Shown one piece after another: positions 37,275 through 47,506 of a stretch of DNA of 64,000 nt. The stretch lies in the NCBI RefSeq assembly GCF_007748195.1, contig NZ_CP037920.1:6105800-6169799 (forward strand), written 5' to 3'. The first letter of the stretch is position 1. Each line of letters starts with the position of its first letter. The notes under the pieces were generated by a model that did no database searches, had not been told where the DNA came from, and saw nothing but the letters and a program-made list of their open reading frames with translations. A program made the translations under genes and the position numbers. The DNA is from Gimesia aquarii. GTDB taxonomy: Bacteria; Planctomycetota; Planctomycetia; Planctomycetales; Planctomycetaceae.

Positions 37275-38384
37275 ATGTCTACGCGTGTTGTATTGGCGAT
37301 GAGTGGCGGGGTCGATAGTTCCGCAGCCGCCCATTTATTACTGGAGCAGGGTTACGAAGTGATCGGGCTGTTCATGCGGTCGGGTGCGACAGAAGAAACA
37401 GTCTGCGCAACGGACGATAAAAATACACTGCCCATACTCAATTCGAAACCACACAAACAAGGTTGCTGCTCGGCCAGTGACGCCGCTGATGCCCGCCGTG
37501 TCGCTGATATGCTGGACATCCCGTTTCATGCACTCAACTTTAAAGACGCCTTCGGACGTATCAAAGACTACTTCGCCGATGAATATCTTGCCGGTCGCAC
37601 ACCCAACCCTTGTGTCATGTGTAATAACTGGCTGAAGTTCGGCAAGCTCTGGGAGTTCGCAGAACAAGTCGGCGCTTCCTATATCTCAACCGGACACTAT
37701 GCACAGTTGAATTCTGTTCCCGGAGAAAGTCAGCCGGCACTGGTACGCGGTCTCGATCGATCAAAGGATCAGTCCTACGTTCTCTTTGGTATCAATCGCG
37801 GTTTGCTCGATAAAATCATTTTCCCAGTGGGAGGATTCGTCAAACCGGAAATTCGCGAACTGGCGGGAGAAGCCGGCTTGCGAACAGCTAACAAACCAGA
37901 TAGCCAGGAGATCTGTTTTATACCCGACAATGATTATTTTGGCTTTCTCAATCGCTATCGTGGTGAGCAGGAAACCGCTGGCGAAATGGTTGATACTCAG
38001 GGTAACGTCGTCGGCCACCACAATGGTTTCGAAAATTATACCATCGGCCAGCGCAAACGGCTGGGTGTTGCCTTTGGAACACCACGGTTTGTCATCAAAA
38101 TTGAACCAGAATCAAAACGCGTGGTAATTGGAACGCGCGAGGATCTGGCTCGAAAAACGTTAGAAGCCAATCGTAGCAACTGGTTGATTGACAGTCCCGG
38201 TTCTGAAATACGCTGTCAGGCTCAAATCCGGTATCAGCACAAGGAAGCAGACTGCACCGTTGAAATTCTAGACGAAGATCGCTTCCGTGTTTCGTTTGAT
38301 AATCCGGAATATGGTGTTGCACCAGGTCAAGCGGTGGTACTTTATGACCAGGATCGAGTGCTTGGCGGCGGCTGGATCATGTAA
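37275..38384 (+). CDS. mnmA: tRNA-specific 2-thiouridylase MnmA
   Basis: The 369-residue protein has the ATP-pyrophosphatase P-loop SGGVDSS at residues 10-16, the catalytic cysteines in NPCVMC (Cys113; CxxC with Cys116) and SQEICFIPDND (Cys214), and GHYAQL and KDQSYVLFGI motifs. MnmA thiolates uridine-34 of tRNA Lys, Glu and Gln. An extra segment around residues 45-67 (CATDDKNTLP to KQGCCSASDA) includes additional Cys residues, as in some planctomycete MnmA. It stops nine bases before the convergent RND gene. Confidence 0.96.
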   Translation: MSTRVVLAMSGGVDSSAAAHLLLEQGYEVIGLFMRSGATEETVCATDDKNTLPILNSKPHKQGCCSASDAADARRVADMLDIPFHALNFKDAFGRIKDYFADEYLAGRTPNPCVMCNNWLKFGKLWEFAEQVGASYISTGHYAQLNSVPGESQPALVRGLDRSKDQSYVLFGINRGLLDKIIFPVGGFVKPEIRELAGEAGLRTANKPDSQEICFIPDNDYFGFLNRYRGEQETAGEMVDTQGNVVGHHNGFENYTIGQRKRLGVAFGTPRFVIKIEPESKRVVIGTREDLARKTLEANRSNWLIDSPGSEIRCQAQIRYQHKEADCTVEILDEDRFRVSFDNPEYGVAPGQAVVLYDQDRVLGGGWIM

Positions 38385-38392
38385 GCACCCAA

Positions 38393-41365
38393 TCAAGCGG
38401 CGGCTTCCATTTCGTTGCGGTTTCGCCGCTTCTTACCATGCTTGTTTTGCCTGTCATCTCCACTATTGACGCTTACTGAATCGGTCGCTTGTTCGCGATT
38501 GGAAATCCAGGTCAAAAGAGCTGGTAAGGTGACAAGGGAAACGAACAAGCAACAGGCAACACCAATCACCAGCACCAGACCAACACTATAGAGCCCCCGA
38601 TGCGTTGCGATCATCATACTTCCAAAACCGATCATGGAAGTAAGCGAAGTCAAGACGATGGCATTAATGGTACTTGGAGATGTTTTATAGGCGCCTTTTT
38701 TCATCCGATAATCATGAACGACATGCACGCCGTCATCGACGCCAATCCCTAAAATCAAGGGTAACACAATCAGATTTGCCGGATTGAGATCGATCGACAT
38801 CATTGCCAGAATCCCAAACATGACAATACCACCAACGACGGGAGGCAGCATTGTCAAAAAAACGTCGTAAAGACTTTGTCGATCTAAAACAAACGCAACT
38901 CCGATGCACATCACCAAAAACATGCCTATAGCTGCTTCAATACTGATGGGCGTTCCTCGATTGAAGAGAATAAACCAGGTGCAAGTTGCAAGAACTAACG
39001 CAGGAATCATCGACATGGCAGCGTGTCGACGGCTTAAATAGTCAAACAATAAAACGATGCAAATAATAGCCAGAGCATAAACTGAAGCTGTTTTGTAACT
39101 GACCTTGATCTGCTGCGAAGCCTCATAATTTTGTAATGGCGTTCCAGTGACATCGGGGTCAACGGAGCGAACCTCTTTTACAAATTCTTCCAGCGGACCA
39201 ATCTCCCAGATATGATCGCGGGGATATACCTGAATCAACCATTTCCCCTCTGCACTCACAAAGCGAGAAGTCAAAGACCGAGGAAGATCTGAAAAACGAA
39301 CAGGAGCCGGGTCGGAAGCCCCTCGTAACGCTTTAAATTGACCTAACAGAGAAGCCGTTGTGCGATACTGAAATTCGTCAAGAAAACGTGATTGCTGAGA
39401 CAGTGTCATCGACTCAAATCGATTCAGAAATTGATCGAGTACACGTGCCGTTGCCTGAGCTTTCGGATGGTTATAGCGAGACAAGAGCACATAAAACTGT
39501 TCCAGTTTTCGTCCAATAATGAGAGGATTCAATCTGTTAACATAGGGAACAGTATCGGGCAATTGCTCTAACTGAGCCCGAAACGATTGAACGAGCAGAT
39601 TTGTCTCACGTGGCGAATGAGCGGGAACGCGCGAAGCCAGCTCTTCAACATGATGTACGGTAGGCAATGCTTCAAACTTCCTGCGGAGCGCATGGGCTTC
39701 GTCGACGCTATCTGCCACCGAAACCGCGAACAAAAGAGAATTTTGAGCATCATTAAAAATGCGTTTTTGAACTTCCACCGATTCCAGACCGGAAGCTTGC
39801 AAGTTTAGCAGGTTATAATCATAAACCACACGAGACTTCCAACCGTCGTCTGTTTTTTGCAGCATCTGAACCGCACAGAAAGCAACCACACCCAAAGAGC
39901 ACAAAGCCACACTCCGTGGAAATCGGATGATAATTTTCTGTAACCATTTCCCCTGAAAGGGGGTGGGCATCTGCTTGACTTCGATATTCCGATCAGCCCG
40001 TGATAACAGTGCAGGCAAAACAATAAATGTCGCAACTGCACAGAGTAGAATTCCACCACCGGCGATGAATCCTAACTCGGCAATTCCCAGAAAAGGTGTC
40101 AACCCAGCACAGTAAAAGGCCAACGCTGTCGTCAATGCTGCAGTAACAATACCGGTTCCTACGGTACTCGATGTCTTAAGAAGTGCCGCTTCCAGATTTT
40201 CCCCATGATGACGTAGTTCGATGTAACGAGCCAGATAATGTATTCCAAAATCGATCCCGAGCCCGATCAGAATCACAGCGAAAGAAACCGAAAGGATATT
40301 TAAGTGACCAATGGTTAACGTTGTATATCCAAACGCCCACGCCATGCCTGCCGACAGCATGATCAACGCTAGGATGGGATGTCTAAAACCTCGAAACCCG
40401 ATAAATAACAAGAGTCCCACACCGAGACAGGAGATGATTGATGCATTAATCATATCGGACTGTGATTTGCGCATCTCATCGTTCTCAAGTACCGGAATTC
40501 CAGTCAGGCTTATCTTTGCCTCAGGGTTTTCGGCTGCCACTTCTCCAATGATACTGCGCATTTTTTCAATCGCACTAGTCGCACCATCAAACCCGTTTTC
40601 CTGATGTACGGGGAATACTTTGAGAAATCCCATCGTCCCACTTTGGTTCAATAGATAGATCACTTCTCGTGATCGCTCGCGCATTCGTTCATTCACGGGA
40701 ACAATTGAAGGCCAGGGAGACTGAAAATCACTCTGATTCGCCAGATAACGCGACATACTGTTCGATAGAATCGCAGCGTGGTTGAAGAGAGGCTCCAGAT
40801 GTTCTTCGCGTTCTGCCCCACGATAGCTCGTGGATCGCGACTGAATCTGATATTTCAGTCGATCATAGAGTAAATCAACCTGTGTTAGATCCCAACGTCC
40901 ACCACGATAGATCGGGCCATATTCATCCAGTCGATCTAATCCCGTCTGTAACTGCTGGGGGGTCAAATATTGTAATCCCTTCGACGGAAGATCACCGGGA
41001 TCAATTTGATAGAGCGGATTTTCAAATAACTCAGGATGTTGTTCAATCCGCTTTCCCAGAACGCGTAGTACATACTTTATGGCTTCGGGAGTATCCGACT
41101 CAACGACACACACCAGGTCAGAGGAACTACCAAAACTCTCTGTATAATTGATCCATTTTTTATGAAAGGCGGCTGTGGGATCAATTAAATCAGCACGATC
41201 TGTTTTGAATTCCAAACGGAAGACCGTCAGTAACACACAACCAATGGAAATAATGAGCGCAAACGCCAGACTAAACTTAGAGTGGGTGACCACAAACTGG
41301 GTCATCGCGCACAATGTCTCGCTGAGGAATGAGCGTTCCTGATTGTCTGAAGAGAGATTGTCCAC
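38393..41365 (-). CDS. RND/MMPL-family exporter
   Basis: The 990-residue protein shows two halves, each with a large soluble loop and a cluster of hydrophobic helices. The first helix (FSLAFALIISIGCVLLTVF) is followed by a loop to about residue 280, then five or six helices containing the RND/SSD-like GIDFGIHYLARYIE; the second half repeats this with GVDDGVHVVHDYRMK near residue 890. That layout fits MMPL/HpnN-type exporters that move lipids between membranes. A link to hopanoid or squalene lipids is conceivable because a squalene/phytoene synthase lies at 57.8 kb, but the two are not adjacent. The ATG at 41365 is used. Confidence 0.85.
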   Translation of the reverse strand: MDNLSSDNQERSFLSETLCAMTQFVVTHSKFSLAFALIISIGCVLLTVFRLEFKTDRADLIDPTAAFHKKWINYTESFGSSSDLVCVVESDTPEAIKYVLRVLGKRIEQHPELFENPLYQIDPGDLPSKGLQYLTPQQLQTGLDRLDEYGPIYRGGRWDLTQVDLLYDRLKYQIQSRSTSYRGAEREEHLEPLFNHAAILSNSMSRYLANQSDFQSPWPSIVPVNERMRERSREVIYLLNQSGTMGFLKVFPVHQENGFDGATSAIEKMRSIIGEVAAENPEAKISLTGIPVLENDEMRKSQSDMINASIISCLGVGLLLFIGFRGFRHPILALIMLSAGMAWAFGYTTLTIGHLNILSVSFAVILIGLGIDFGIHYLARYIELRHHGENLEAALLKTSSTVGTGIVTAALTTALAFYCAGLTPFLGIAELGFIAGGGILLCAVATFIVLPALLSRADRNIEVKQMPTPFQGKWLQKIIIRFPRSVALCSLGVVAFCAVQMLQKTDDGWKSRVVYDYNLLNLQASGLESVEVQKRIFNDAQNSLLFAVSVADSVDEAHALRRKFEALPTVHHVEELASRVPAHSPRETNLLVQSFRAQLEQLPDTVPYVNRLNPLIIGRKLEQFYVLLSRYNHPKAQATARVLDQFLNRFESMTLSQQSRFLDEFQYRTTASLLGQFKALRGASDPAPVRFSDLPRSLTSRFVSAEGKWLIQVYPRDHIWEIGPLEEFVKEVRSVDPDVTGTPLQNYEASQQIKVSYKTASVYALAIICIVLLFDYLSRRHAAMSMIPALVLATCTWFILFNRGTPISIEAAIGMFLVMCIGVAFVLDRQSLYDVFLTMLPPVVGGIVMFGILAMMSIDLNPANLIVLPLILGIGVDDGVHVVHDYRMKKGAYKTSPSTINAIVLTSLTSMIGFGSMMIATHRGLYSVGLVLVIGVACCLFVSLVTLPALLTWISNREQATDSVSVNSGDDRQNKHGKKRRNRNEMEAAA

Positions 41366-41982
41366 AGAACAACTTCCATGTTGCTACTTAATTGGTCTCT
41401 CATTCGATCTTAACAACCGGGCAGGAGTGAAGGGATCGAGCAAATGAGATGATTATTGTATTATGAAACGACAGATCTTATAGCAATATCCATATTGCCA
41501 GCAACAGGAATCTTATCGGTATTGAAGATGTAAGTCTATTAAAATTAAATCTTTAATACACGTTAGATAGATCCGGATAATGTCATTTCGTGAATACGGT
41601 GTTATCGAGGAGGAATCTCTGAAAAAGAAGGAATTACTTTGCCCGATAACAGGGATTTCATCGGCAATTTCGCATTCCAGAGATCAGTTTTCTCTCGTAA
41701 TCCACGCAAACCTGTCTTTATTTTTTCCTCGTTCAGCAAACTCTCAAAAAGATTCAATTCCGCTAACTCTATTGAAAATCGCTAATTAAATCCATTTTTG
41801 TAAAACTCAGGCAGCACCTTATCGGCATTTTGCCGAATACGACTTGACCCCTTTTTCAAATTTTCATAAAAACCGTGCCCCATCGCAATGGTTTTGTAGC
41901 GAGCCTTAGCTATCAAACCTTGCACACTTCACATTACTCTTTCAAATACCCCTCTCAAAGACTCTCTTTGTAGGACATGCTC
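41366..41982. other. Divergent intergenic region with palindromes
   Basis: About 610 bases between the RND gene and the YTV gene. A perfect seven-base inverted repeat (GCAATAT-CC-ATATTGC) lies at 41483-41498 and a six-base one (TCGGCA-TTT-TGCCGA) at 41822-41836. A weak -35-like TTGACC occurs at 41844. A 69-codon open frame at 41580-41789 has no start context or family and is not called. Confidence 0.4.
41483..41498. repeat. Inverted repeat GCAATAT-CC-ATATTGC
   Basis: Perfect seven-base arms around two bases, about 120 bases upstream of the RND exporter start (41365). The size suits a homodimeric repressor site controlling that gene; the regulator is unknown. Confidence 0.4.
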
Positions 41983-43122
41983 ATGTTAAAATGCGTCATT
42001 CGTTCAATTCCCGTAGTGGGGATTACATTGTTTTCTTTGGCTGCCGGTACTGCCCAGGCTCAATGGCGGCCCTTTGACAACTGTAATACCTGTGCACCAC
42101 CACCCGTAATTCAAAATTGCTGTCCCCAACCAGTGGTACAGTGTCCGATTCCGGTTACACAAACAACCTATCGACAGGTACCGGTAACAGAGTACCGCCC
42201 CGTCAATCAGACTGTGATGAGGCCGGTTACGGAAACCAAATATGTTGATCAACAGGTGACTGAGTACCGGCAGGTACTTGAGCCCAGAACCGTTGATGTG
42301 CCTTACACGTCATATCAGAATGTGACGGAGTGTCGGCAGGTTCAAAGAGACATGGGTCGCTGGGTAGCACAACGTCATTGCATCCCACGTGTGTCTCCTT
42401 GTGACTACGATAACCGCCCCAACTTAATGGGGTGGATGAATCGAACCGGTTACTCGATGAGAATGGCATTCACGCCACGATACCGTACCACTAGACACTA
42501 CGTTCCTAATGTTGTGACACAAAACGTGCCTGTCACTCGTCAGGTTGCCGTGCATCAAACTCGGAAGGTGACATACAACGTCGCTAAAATGGTTCCTTAT
42601 ACAACGACTCGCAAAGTTGCCGTTAACTCCACACGATATGTGAAGACAACAGTCACTGCCATGAAGCCGGTCACTGTCATGCGAACGATTCCCACCACCC
42701 GTACTGCTTATGTCTATCCATCTAATGGTGGATTTGGTGGAACGGCCACAGCTTTACTTCCCACGCCTGAACCTTATACTTCAGCGGGAGCCCCCGAGCC
42801 AATTCGCCAACGATCTGCATTAAACAAAAAGAAAGATGACACATTTGATGCAAACGGCGACAAATACAAACGGGATCCTGCTTCTGATCCACGGAGATCC
42901 AGCTTAGATGATGATCCTGCGTTCCGACGTTCGTCTTATCAGGAATCAACCGAGTCGGCATTCCCTCCCACACGCCGAGCCGGTTATAAGCCGAAGTCTT
43001 CAGGAAACTCACTACCTTCAATCGTTCGTGCCAGTGGCTGGACTCGTCGTGTTCCACGCTCTGAGCAATCAGCGCCTGCTACATCCAACAGCGATTTTTC
43101 GGTAGCTCAACGAACACCATAA
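41983..43122 (+). CDS. Secreted YTV-type repeat protein
   Basis: The ATG at 41983 is chosen because AGGA at 41972 is then seven bases away; an ATG at 41977 is alternative. A signal peptide (SIPVVGITLFSLAAGTAQA) is followed by a Cys/Pro-rich start and two blocks of short Val-Thr-Tyr-Arg repeats (for example YRQVPVTEYRPV, MRPVTETKYV, VPYTTTRKVAV, VTVMRTIPTTRT). This resembles the YTV repeats of planctomycete cell-wall proteins. The C-terminal 130 residues are charged and low-complexity. Probably a structural envelope protein; crosslinking through its Cys is inference. Confidence 0.75.
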   Translation: MLKCVIRSIPVVGITLFSLAAGTAQAQWRPFDNCNTCAPPPVIQNCCPQPVVQCPIPVTQTTYRQVPVTEYRPVNQTVMRPVTETKYVDQQVTEYRQVLEPRTVDVPYTSYQNVTECRQVQRDMGRWVAQRHCIPRVSPCDYDNRPNLMGWMNRTGYSMRMAFTPRYRTTRHYVPNVVTQNVPVTRQVAVHQTRKVTYNVAKMVPYTTTRKVAVNSTRYVKTTVTAMKPVTVMRTIPTTRTAYVYPSNGGFGGTATALLPTPEPYTSAGAPEPIRQRSALNKKKDDTFDANGDKYKRDPASDPRRSSLDDDPAFRRSSYQESTESAFPPTRRAGYKPKSSGNSLPSIVRASGWTRRVPRSEQSAPATSNSDFSVAQRTP

Positions 43123-43163
43123 TTCAAAGTTTGAAAACATGAGCACTTTGAAGTGCATGGGCT

Positions 43164-43198
43164 CACTCGTCGGATATCAATCCGACGAGTGTTTTTTT
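43164..43198. terminator. Bidirectional intrinsic terminator after the YTV gene
   Basis: CACTCGTCGGA (43164-43174) pairs with TCCGACGAGTG (43181-43191) over a six-base loop and is followed by a T run at 43192-43198. It lies between the YTV gene and the convergent glnS and could serve both. Confidence 0.9.
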
Positions 43199-43248
43199 AT
43201 GCGCTCTTCAGGATTGACTGTTAGTAGCTCAGAATCCCTTTGTTTTTC

Positions 43249-44961
43249 TCACTTCTTTTTGGGTTGGTTCTGAAGCTGCTTTTCGACCTTGGCCCAGGCA
43301 TCCCGCAATGTCACAGTTCGATTGAACACCGGCTTCTCAGGTGAGGAATCCTGACGATCCACACAAAAGTATCCCAGACGTTCGAACTGAAAGCGGCTGC
43401 CCGGCTCGGCCTCTCTCAAACTTGGCTCCAGCTTGCACCCCGTTAAAACCTGCAACGAATCTGGATTGAGATTCGTTTTATAATCAACTCCTTCAGGCAA
43501 ATCTTCAGGATCGGGAGTCTTGAAAAGGTGATCGTAGAGTCGGACTTCCGCATCAACGGCATGTGATTCTGAAACCCAGTGAATTGTTGCTTTAACCTTT
43601 CGACCATCGGGAGCATTTCCCCCCTTTGTCTCAGGATCGTAAGTACAACGTAATTCTATGACTTCACCTGTATCATCCTTGATCACATCGACGCAGGTCA
43701 CAAAATAAGCATAACGCAATCGAACTTCTTTGCCGGGAGAAAGCCGGAAGAACTTCTTTGGTGGATCTTCCATAAAATCCTCTTTCTCAATGTAAATGAC
43801 TTTTGAGAAAGGTACTTTCCGTGTTCCTGCAGATTCGTCGTTGGGATTGTTTACCGCATCCAACTCTTCGGTCGTATCCTCGGGATAATTATCAATCACC
43901 ACACGTAAAGGATTCAATACTCCCATCACACGCGGAGCAACCTGATTCAAATGTTCTCGAATGGAATTCTCCAGTACGACTTTATCGGTCATTGAATTAA
44001 ACTTCGTCACCCCGATCGTCTTACAAAATTCGCGTAACGATTCTGGTGTCACACCCCGACGTCGCATTCCACAGATTGTCGGCATGCGGGGATCATCCCA
44101 GCCAGAAACGTAGTTACCCTGGACCAGTTCCAATAGTTTCCGTTTACTCATGACTGTGTAAGTCATGTTTAAGCGTGCAAACTCAATTTGCTGAGGATGA
44201 AAAATTTCCAGCTCATCCAGAATCCAATCATAAAGTGGCCGATGGTCTTCAAATTCGAGTGTGCAAATGGAATGTGTGATCTTTTCGATTGAGTCTGAAA
44301 TACAGTGCGTATAGTCATACATCGGATAGATACACCATTTGTCCCCCGTACGATGGTGGTGCACATGTCGCACACGATAGATCACAGGATCGCGCATATG
44401 GAAGTTTGGTGAAGCCAGATCGATTTTGGCACGTAAGACAAATTCGCCTTCCTTGAAATCACCATTTTTCATACGTTCAAAGAGTTCCAGGTTTTCTTCG
44501 ACCGACCGGGAACGACCCGGACTTGGTTTACCTGGTTCAGTAGCAGTTCCTCGATATTCGCGCATTTGATCCGCGGGTAAATCGCAGGCATACGCTTTTC
44601 CTTTTTTGATCAACACAATCGCGTATTCATAAAGCTGATCGAAATAGTCAGACGCAAAATACTCACGATCCGCCCAGTCAAACCCCAGCCAGCGAACATC
44701 TTCTTTAATCGAATCGACGTATTCCACGTCCTCTTTTTCAGGATTGGTATCATCGAACCGCAGATTGCAAAGGCCACCTGGATTCTCACCGGCAATACCA
44801 AAATTGAGACAGATTGATTTGGCATGCCCGATATGCAGATAACCATTCGGTTCAGGCGGAAAACGTGTATGCACACGCCCGTCATGTTTGCCTGTTTGAT
44901 TATCTTCTTCGATGATTGTCCGAATAAAATCGGTTGGTGTTTTTTCTTCGGGAGTCGACAT
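43249..44961 (-). CDS. glnS: Glutaminyl-tRNA synthetase
   Basis: The 570-residue class I synthetase has [16 protein letters not shown] (HIGH near residue 43), [12 protein letters not shown], the KMSKS-equivalent VMSKRKL near residue 270, and [10 protein letters not shown]. The C-terminal two beta-barrels that read the tRNA-Gln anticodon are represented by the rest. A direct GlnRS implies the organism need not rely on transamidation for tRNA-Gln. An AAGGAGTAAGGG ribosome binding site precedes the ATG. gltX lies 62 bases upstream on the same strand, so the pair may be an operon. Confidence 0.97.
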   Translation of the reverse strand: MSTPEEKTPTDFIRTIIEEDNQTGKHDGRVHTRFPPEPNGYLHIGHAKSICLNFGIAGENPGGLCNLRFDDTNPEKEDVEYVDSIKEDVRWLGFDWADREYFASDYFDQLYEYAIVLIKKGKAYACDLPADQMREYRGTATEPGKPSPGRSRSVEENLELFERMKNGDFKEGEFVLRAKIDLASPNFHMRDPVIYRVRHVHHHRTGDKWCIYPMYDYTHCISDSIEKITHSICTLEFEDHRPLYDWILDELEIFHPQQIEFARLNMTYTVMSKRKLLELVQGNYVSGWDDPRMPTICGMRRRGVTPESLREFCKTIGVTKFNSMTDKVVLENSIREHLNQVAPRVMGVLNPLRVVIDNYPEDTTEELDAVNNPNDESAGTRKVPFSKVIYIEKEDFMEDPPKKFFRLSPGKEVRLRYAYFVTCVDVIKDDTGEVIELRCTYDPETKGGNAPDGRKVKATIHWVSESHAVDAEVRLYDHLFKTPDPEDLPEGVDYKTNLNPDSLQVLTGCKLEPSLREAEPGSRFQFERLGYFCVDRQDSSPEKPVFNRTVTLRDAWAKVEKQLQNQPKKK

Positions 44962-45023
44962 CCCTTACTCCTTAAATGATTTCATCAATCACAGGACCAG
45001 CCTGTCTCGATTCTACTGCTTAA

Positions 45024-46595
45024 TTACTCACTCTGACTAAGAGAAATCGCATGATCAATTCGCTGAACGCAACTTTCTTTCCCTAGAATGGCCAGACAAT
45101 CAAACATTCCGATTCCCGTCCCTTTTCCACTGACGGCCACACGCAACGCATGAATAATCTGCCCCATCCCAATCCCTTCCTGTTCCACAAAGTCGTGCAA
45201 CAGTTGATCTAATGCCTCCGCATTAAAGTCGCTGGCCTGAGCTAACTTTTCTTTCAGTTTTTCTAACAGAGTAACTGCTTCTGCGGATTTTTTAATTCGT
45301 TTTTTGAACGCTTTTGCATCATACACCAGTTGATCGTCGGCAACAAAAAATTCATCGAAGTCCAGAATGTCACTGGCGATTTTCAAACGATCTTCCATCC
45401 CGATAATCACATGGCTGATCCTTTGTTTGGTTTCGGGAGCACTCGCGTCTTGAACCAAACCTGCTTTTTCCAGAAAAGGACTGCAGCGCTCTACTTTTTC
45501 ATCCATGGATAATTGATTCATCCAATGAGACTGAAAACTGAGCAGTTTATCCGGATCAAGGCCTGCAGCAGATTTGACAATGCGATCAAGGGTAAAGTTC
45601 TCGATAATCGTGTCCAGCGACATAATTTCGGTCTTATCGTCCAAAGACCAGCCCAATCGGGAGAGTGCATTTAAGATTGCTTCGGGAAGATAGCCAATCT
45701 TCTCATAATATTCGACCATCACAGGATCAAGGCCTCCGGCATTTTCCAGACCAATCCGTGGAAAGACAGCCTCTGCTTTATCAAACATTTTTTTGAATTG
45801 AGGGCTCTTTCGGTACTTATCGAGTTTTCGTTTACTCAGTTTTTCTTTTCCCCCCGGCGCTGCGACAAACGGAATATGAGCAAATTGCGGCAGTTGATAG
45901 CCCAATGCCTGGAAAATCAAGACCTGCACTGGTGTGTTTGAAAGATGTTCTTCCGCACGAATCACATGTGTGATCTTCATTTGTGCGTCATCAATCACGG
46001 TCGCTAAATTATAGAGAGGTGTTCCGTTCGCCCGCAGGATCACCGGGTCTGACATCAAGCCCGCGTCAAACTCAACATGACCACGCACGGCATCATCAAT
46101 CTGAATCTTCTGATCCCGGGGAACCAACAAGCGTACTACGGGAGCACGTCCTTCTGCTTCGTATTGTTCTTTGTCACTTTCTGAAAGCTCCAATGAACGG
46201 CGAATATTCAGATAGTTTCGCTTTTCATTTTGAGCCGCTTCTCTGTCAGCCTGAATTTGCTCAGGTGTGTCATAACAGCGATAGGCTTTACCTTCGGCCA
46301 GTAGTTGATCAACGGCGGACCGATAAAGGTCATTTCGCTCGGACTGAAAGTAAGGTCCGTTATCGCCTCCCACTTCGGGTCCTTCATCCCAATTCAGTCC
46401 CAACCATTTAAATGCTTGTAGAATGGGATCGAGTGCTTCGGAAAGATTGCGTTCCTGATCAGTGTCGTCGATGCGAAGAATAAATTGCCCACCGTTGTGC
46501 CGTGCCCAGAGCCAGTTAAATAAAGCAGTCCGCATACCTCCAATATGCATGTAGCCTGTTGGACTAGGGGCAAAACGGGTTCGAACGGTACTCAT
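45024..46595 (-). CDS. gltX: Glutamyl-tRNA synthetase
   Basis: The ATG at 46595 ([20 protein letters not shown]) is preferred to a TTG at 46628 that would add 11 residues. The 523-residue protein has the HIGH-equivalent HIGG, the KMSKS-equivalent KEKLSKRKL near residue 250, and [10 protein letters not shown]. It charges tRNA-Glu with glutamate. Bacterial GltX is usually about 470-500 residues; the extra length lies in a charged [23 protein letters not shown] insertion after KMSKS and in the C-terminal domain. Adjacent to glnS in the same orientation. Confidence 0.96.
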   Translation of the reverse strand: MSTVRTRFAPSPTGYMHIGGMRTALFNWLWARHNGGQFILRIDDTDQERNLSEALDPILQAFKWLGLNWDEGPEVGGDNGPYFQSERNDLYRSAVDQLLAEGKAYRCYDTPEQIQADREAAQNEKRNYLNIRRSLELSESDKEQYEAEGRAPVVRLLVPRDQKIQIDDAVRGHVEFDAGLMSDPVILRANGTPLYNLATVIDDAQMKITHVIRAEEHLSNTPVQVLIFQALGYQLPQFAHIPFVAAPGGKEKLSKRKLDKYRKSPQFKKMFDKAEAVFPRIGLENAGGLDPVMVEYYEKIGYLPEAILNALSRLGWSLDDKTEIMSLDTIIENFTLDRIVKSAAGLDPDKLLSFQSHWMNQLSMDEKVERCSPFLEKAGLVQDASAPETKQRISHVIIGMEDRLKIASDILDFDEFFVADDQLVYDAKAFKKRIKKSAEAVTLLEKLKEKLAQASDFNAEALDQLLHDFVEQEGIGMGQIIHALRVAVSGKGTGIGMFDCLAILGKESCVQRIDHAISLSQSE

Positions 46596-46834
46596 AAAAA
46601 TGCTCTTATTATTTCTCTTGGCTGCCAAAAACGAGAGGATTCCTGCAATCTCAAACGTACGATACTAGAAAGTTTCGCACGGTAATCAGGATCGGGACGA
46701 CCGATCATAAAAGACCTTCGCGCGTTCGACAAGTATCTTTAAGGATTCAACTTAGCGCAATACTGCGTTTTCCGCAAATTCTCTCTCAGCGTAACGGTCT
46801 TGACGCTTCTCTCAAAGCGACCTAGCATTTCCTT

Positions 46835-47500
46835 ATGAAACGTTTTTTACTACTTCTCTTTGTACTACTCCTCCTGTTGGGAGGAGTCACAGGAGGCCTT
46901 TATTGGTCTTCTGCTCAGGTCCCTGAATTTTATCAGGCAGCACTTCAGGCCGAATCGAAACCGGAAGTCCGGCAGCAAAAAGCCAAACAGTTCGTTCAAC
47001 GTTCGATGCAACTGGTGAATGATGTACACAATCATGAACCACAATGGTCACAGGAATTTAGCGAACAACAGATTAATGCATGGCTGGCAGAAGAATTGCA
47101 TCAAAAATACAACGAGTGGGTACCAAAAGGAATTTCTGATCCAAGAATCAAGTTTGGAAACGATCAGGTCGAATTGGGATTCCGTTTGTCATTGAAAAAA
47201 TGGTCGGGCATCATCAGTCTGAAATTCAAGCCCTGGTTACTGGAAAAAAATCGCCTTGTTCTTGAGCTGGAAAACGCGCGGGCTGGGTTGCTCCCCATAC
47301 CAATCGAAGAAGCAATCGCAGATTTGATCCAGGAAGCACGTAAGGATGGCTGGCATATTGAATGGGGGCAAAATAATGGCAACGACGCGTTAATCGTGAA
47401 CCTGGATCATGGCAAAAATGAATTACCCGACTTGACGGCCTTGGAAGTTCAACCTGGTCTCTTTCGCATTGCCGGAAAAGCAGTTGCTGAAAACCAATAA
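46835..47500 (+). CDS. Membrane-anchored protein of unknown function
   Basis: The 221-residue protein has an N-terminal anchor or uncleaved signal (RFLLLLFVLLLLLGGVTGGLYW) and a predicted extracytoplasmic part with helices (residues 35-95) and strands (residues 105-160; IIEEAIADLIQEARKD later). No family is recognised. It starts 240 bases upstream of nothing obvious on its strand and ends seven bases before the convergent phosphoesterase-like gene, so it is probably monocistronic. Confidence 0.6.
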   Translation: MKRFLLLLFVLLLLLGGVTGGLYWSSAQVPEFYQAALQAESKPEVRQQKAKQFVQRSMQLVNDVHNHEPQWSQEFSEQQINAWLAEELHQKYNEWVPKGISDPRIKFGNDQVELGFRLSLKKWSGIISLKFKPWLLEKNRLVLELENARAGLLPIPIEEAIADLIQEARKDGWHIEWGQNNGNDALIVNLDHGKNELPDLTALEVQPGLFRIAGKAVAENQ

Positions 47501-47506
47501 ACCACA

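Noticed and set aside
38393..41365. Assignment of the RND exporter as hopanoid HpnN
   Set aside because: The size and layout fit MMPL generally, and the squalene/phytoene synthase is 16 kb away, so the specific name is not supported.
41580..41789. 69-codon open frame with an internal GAGGAGG
   Set aside because: The GAGGAGG lies inside the frame and no start follows at proper distance; sequence has no family.
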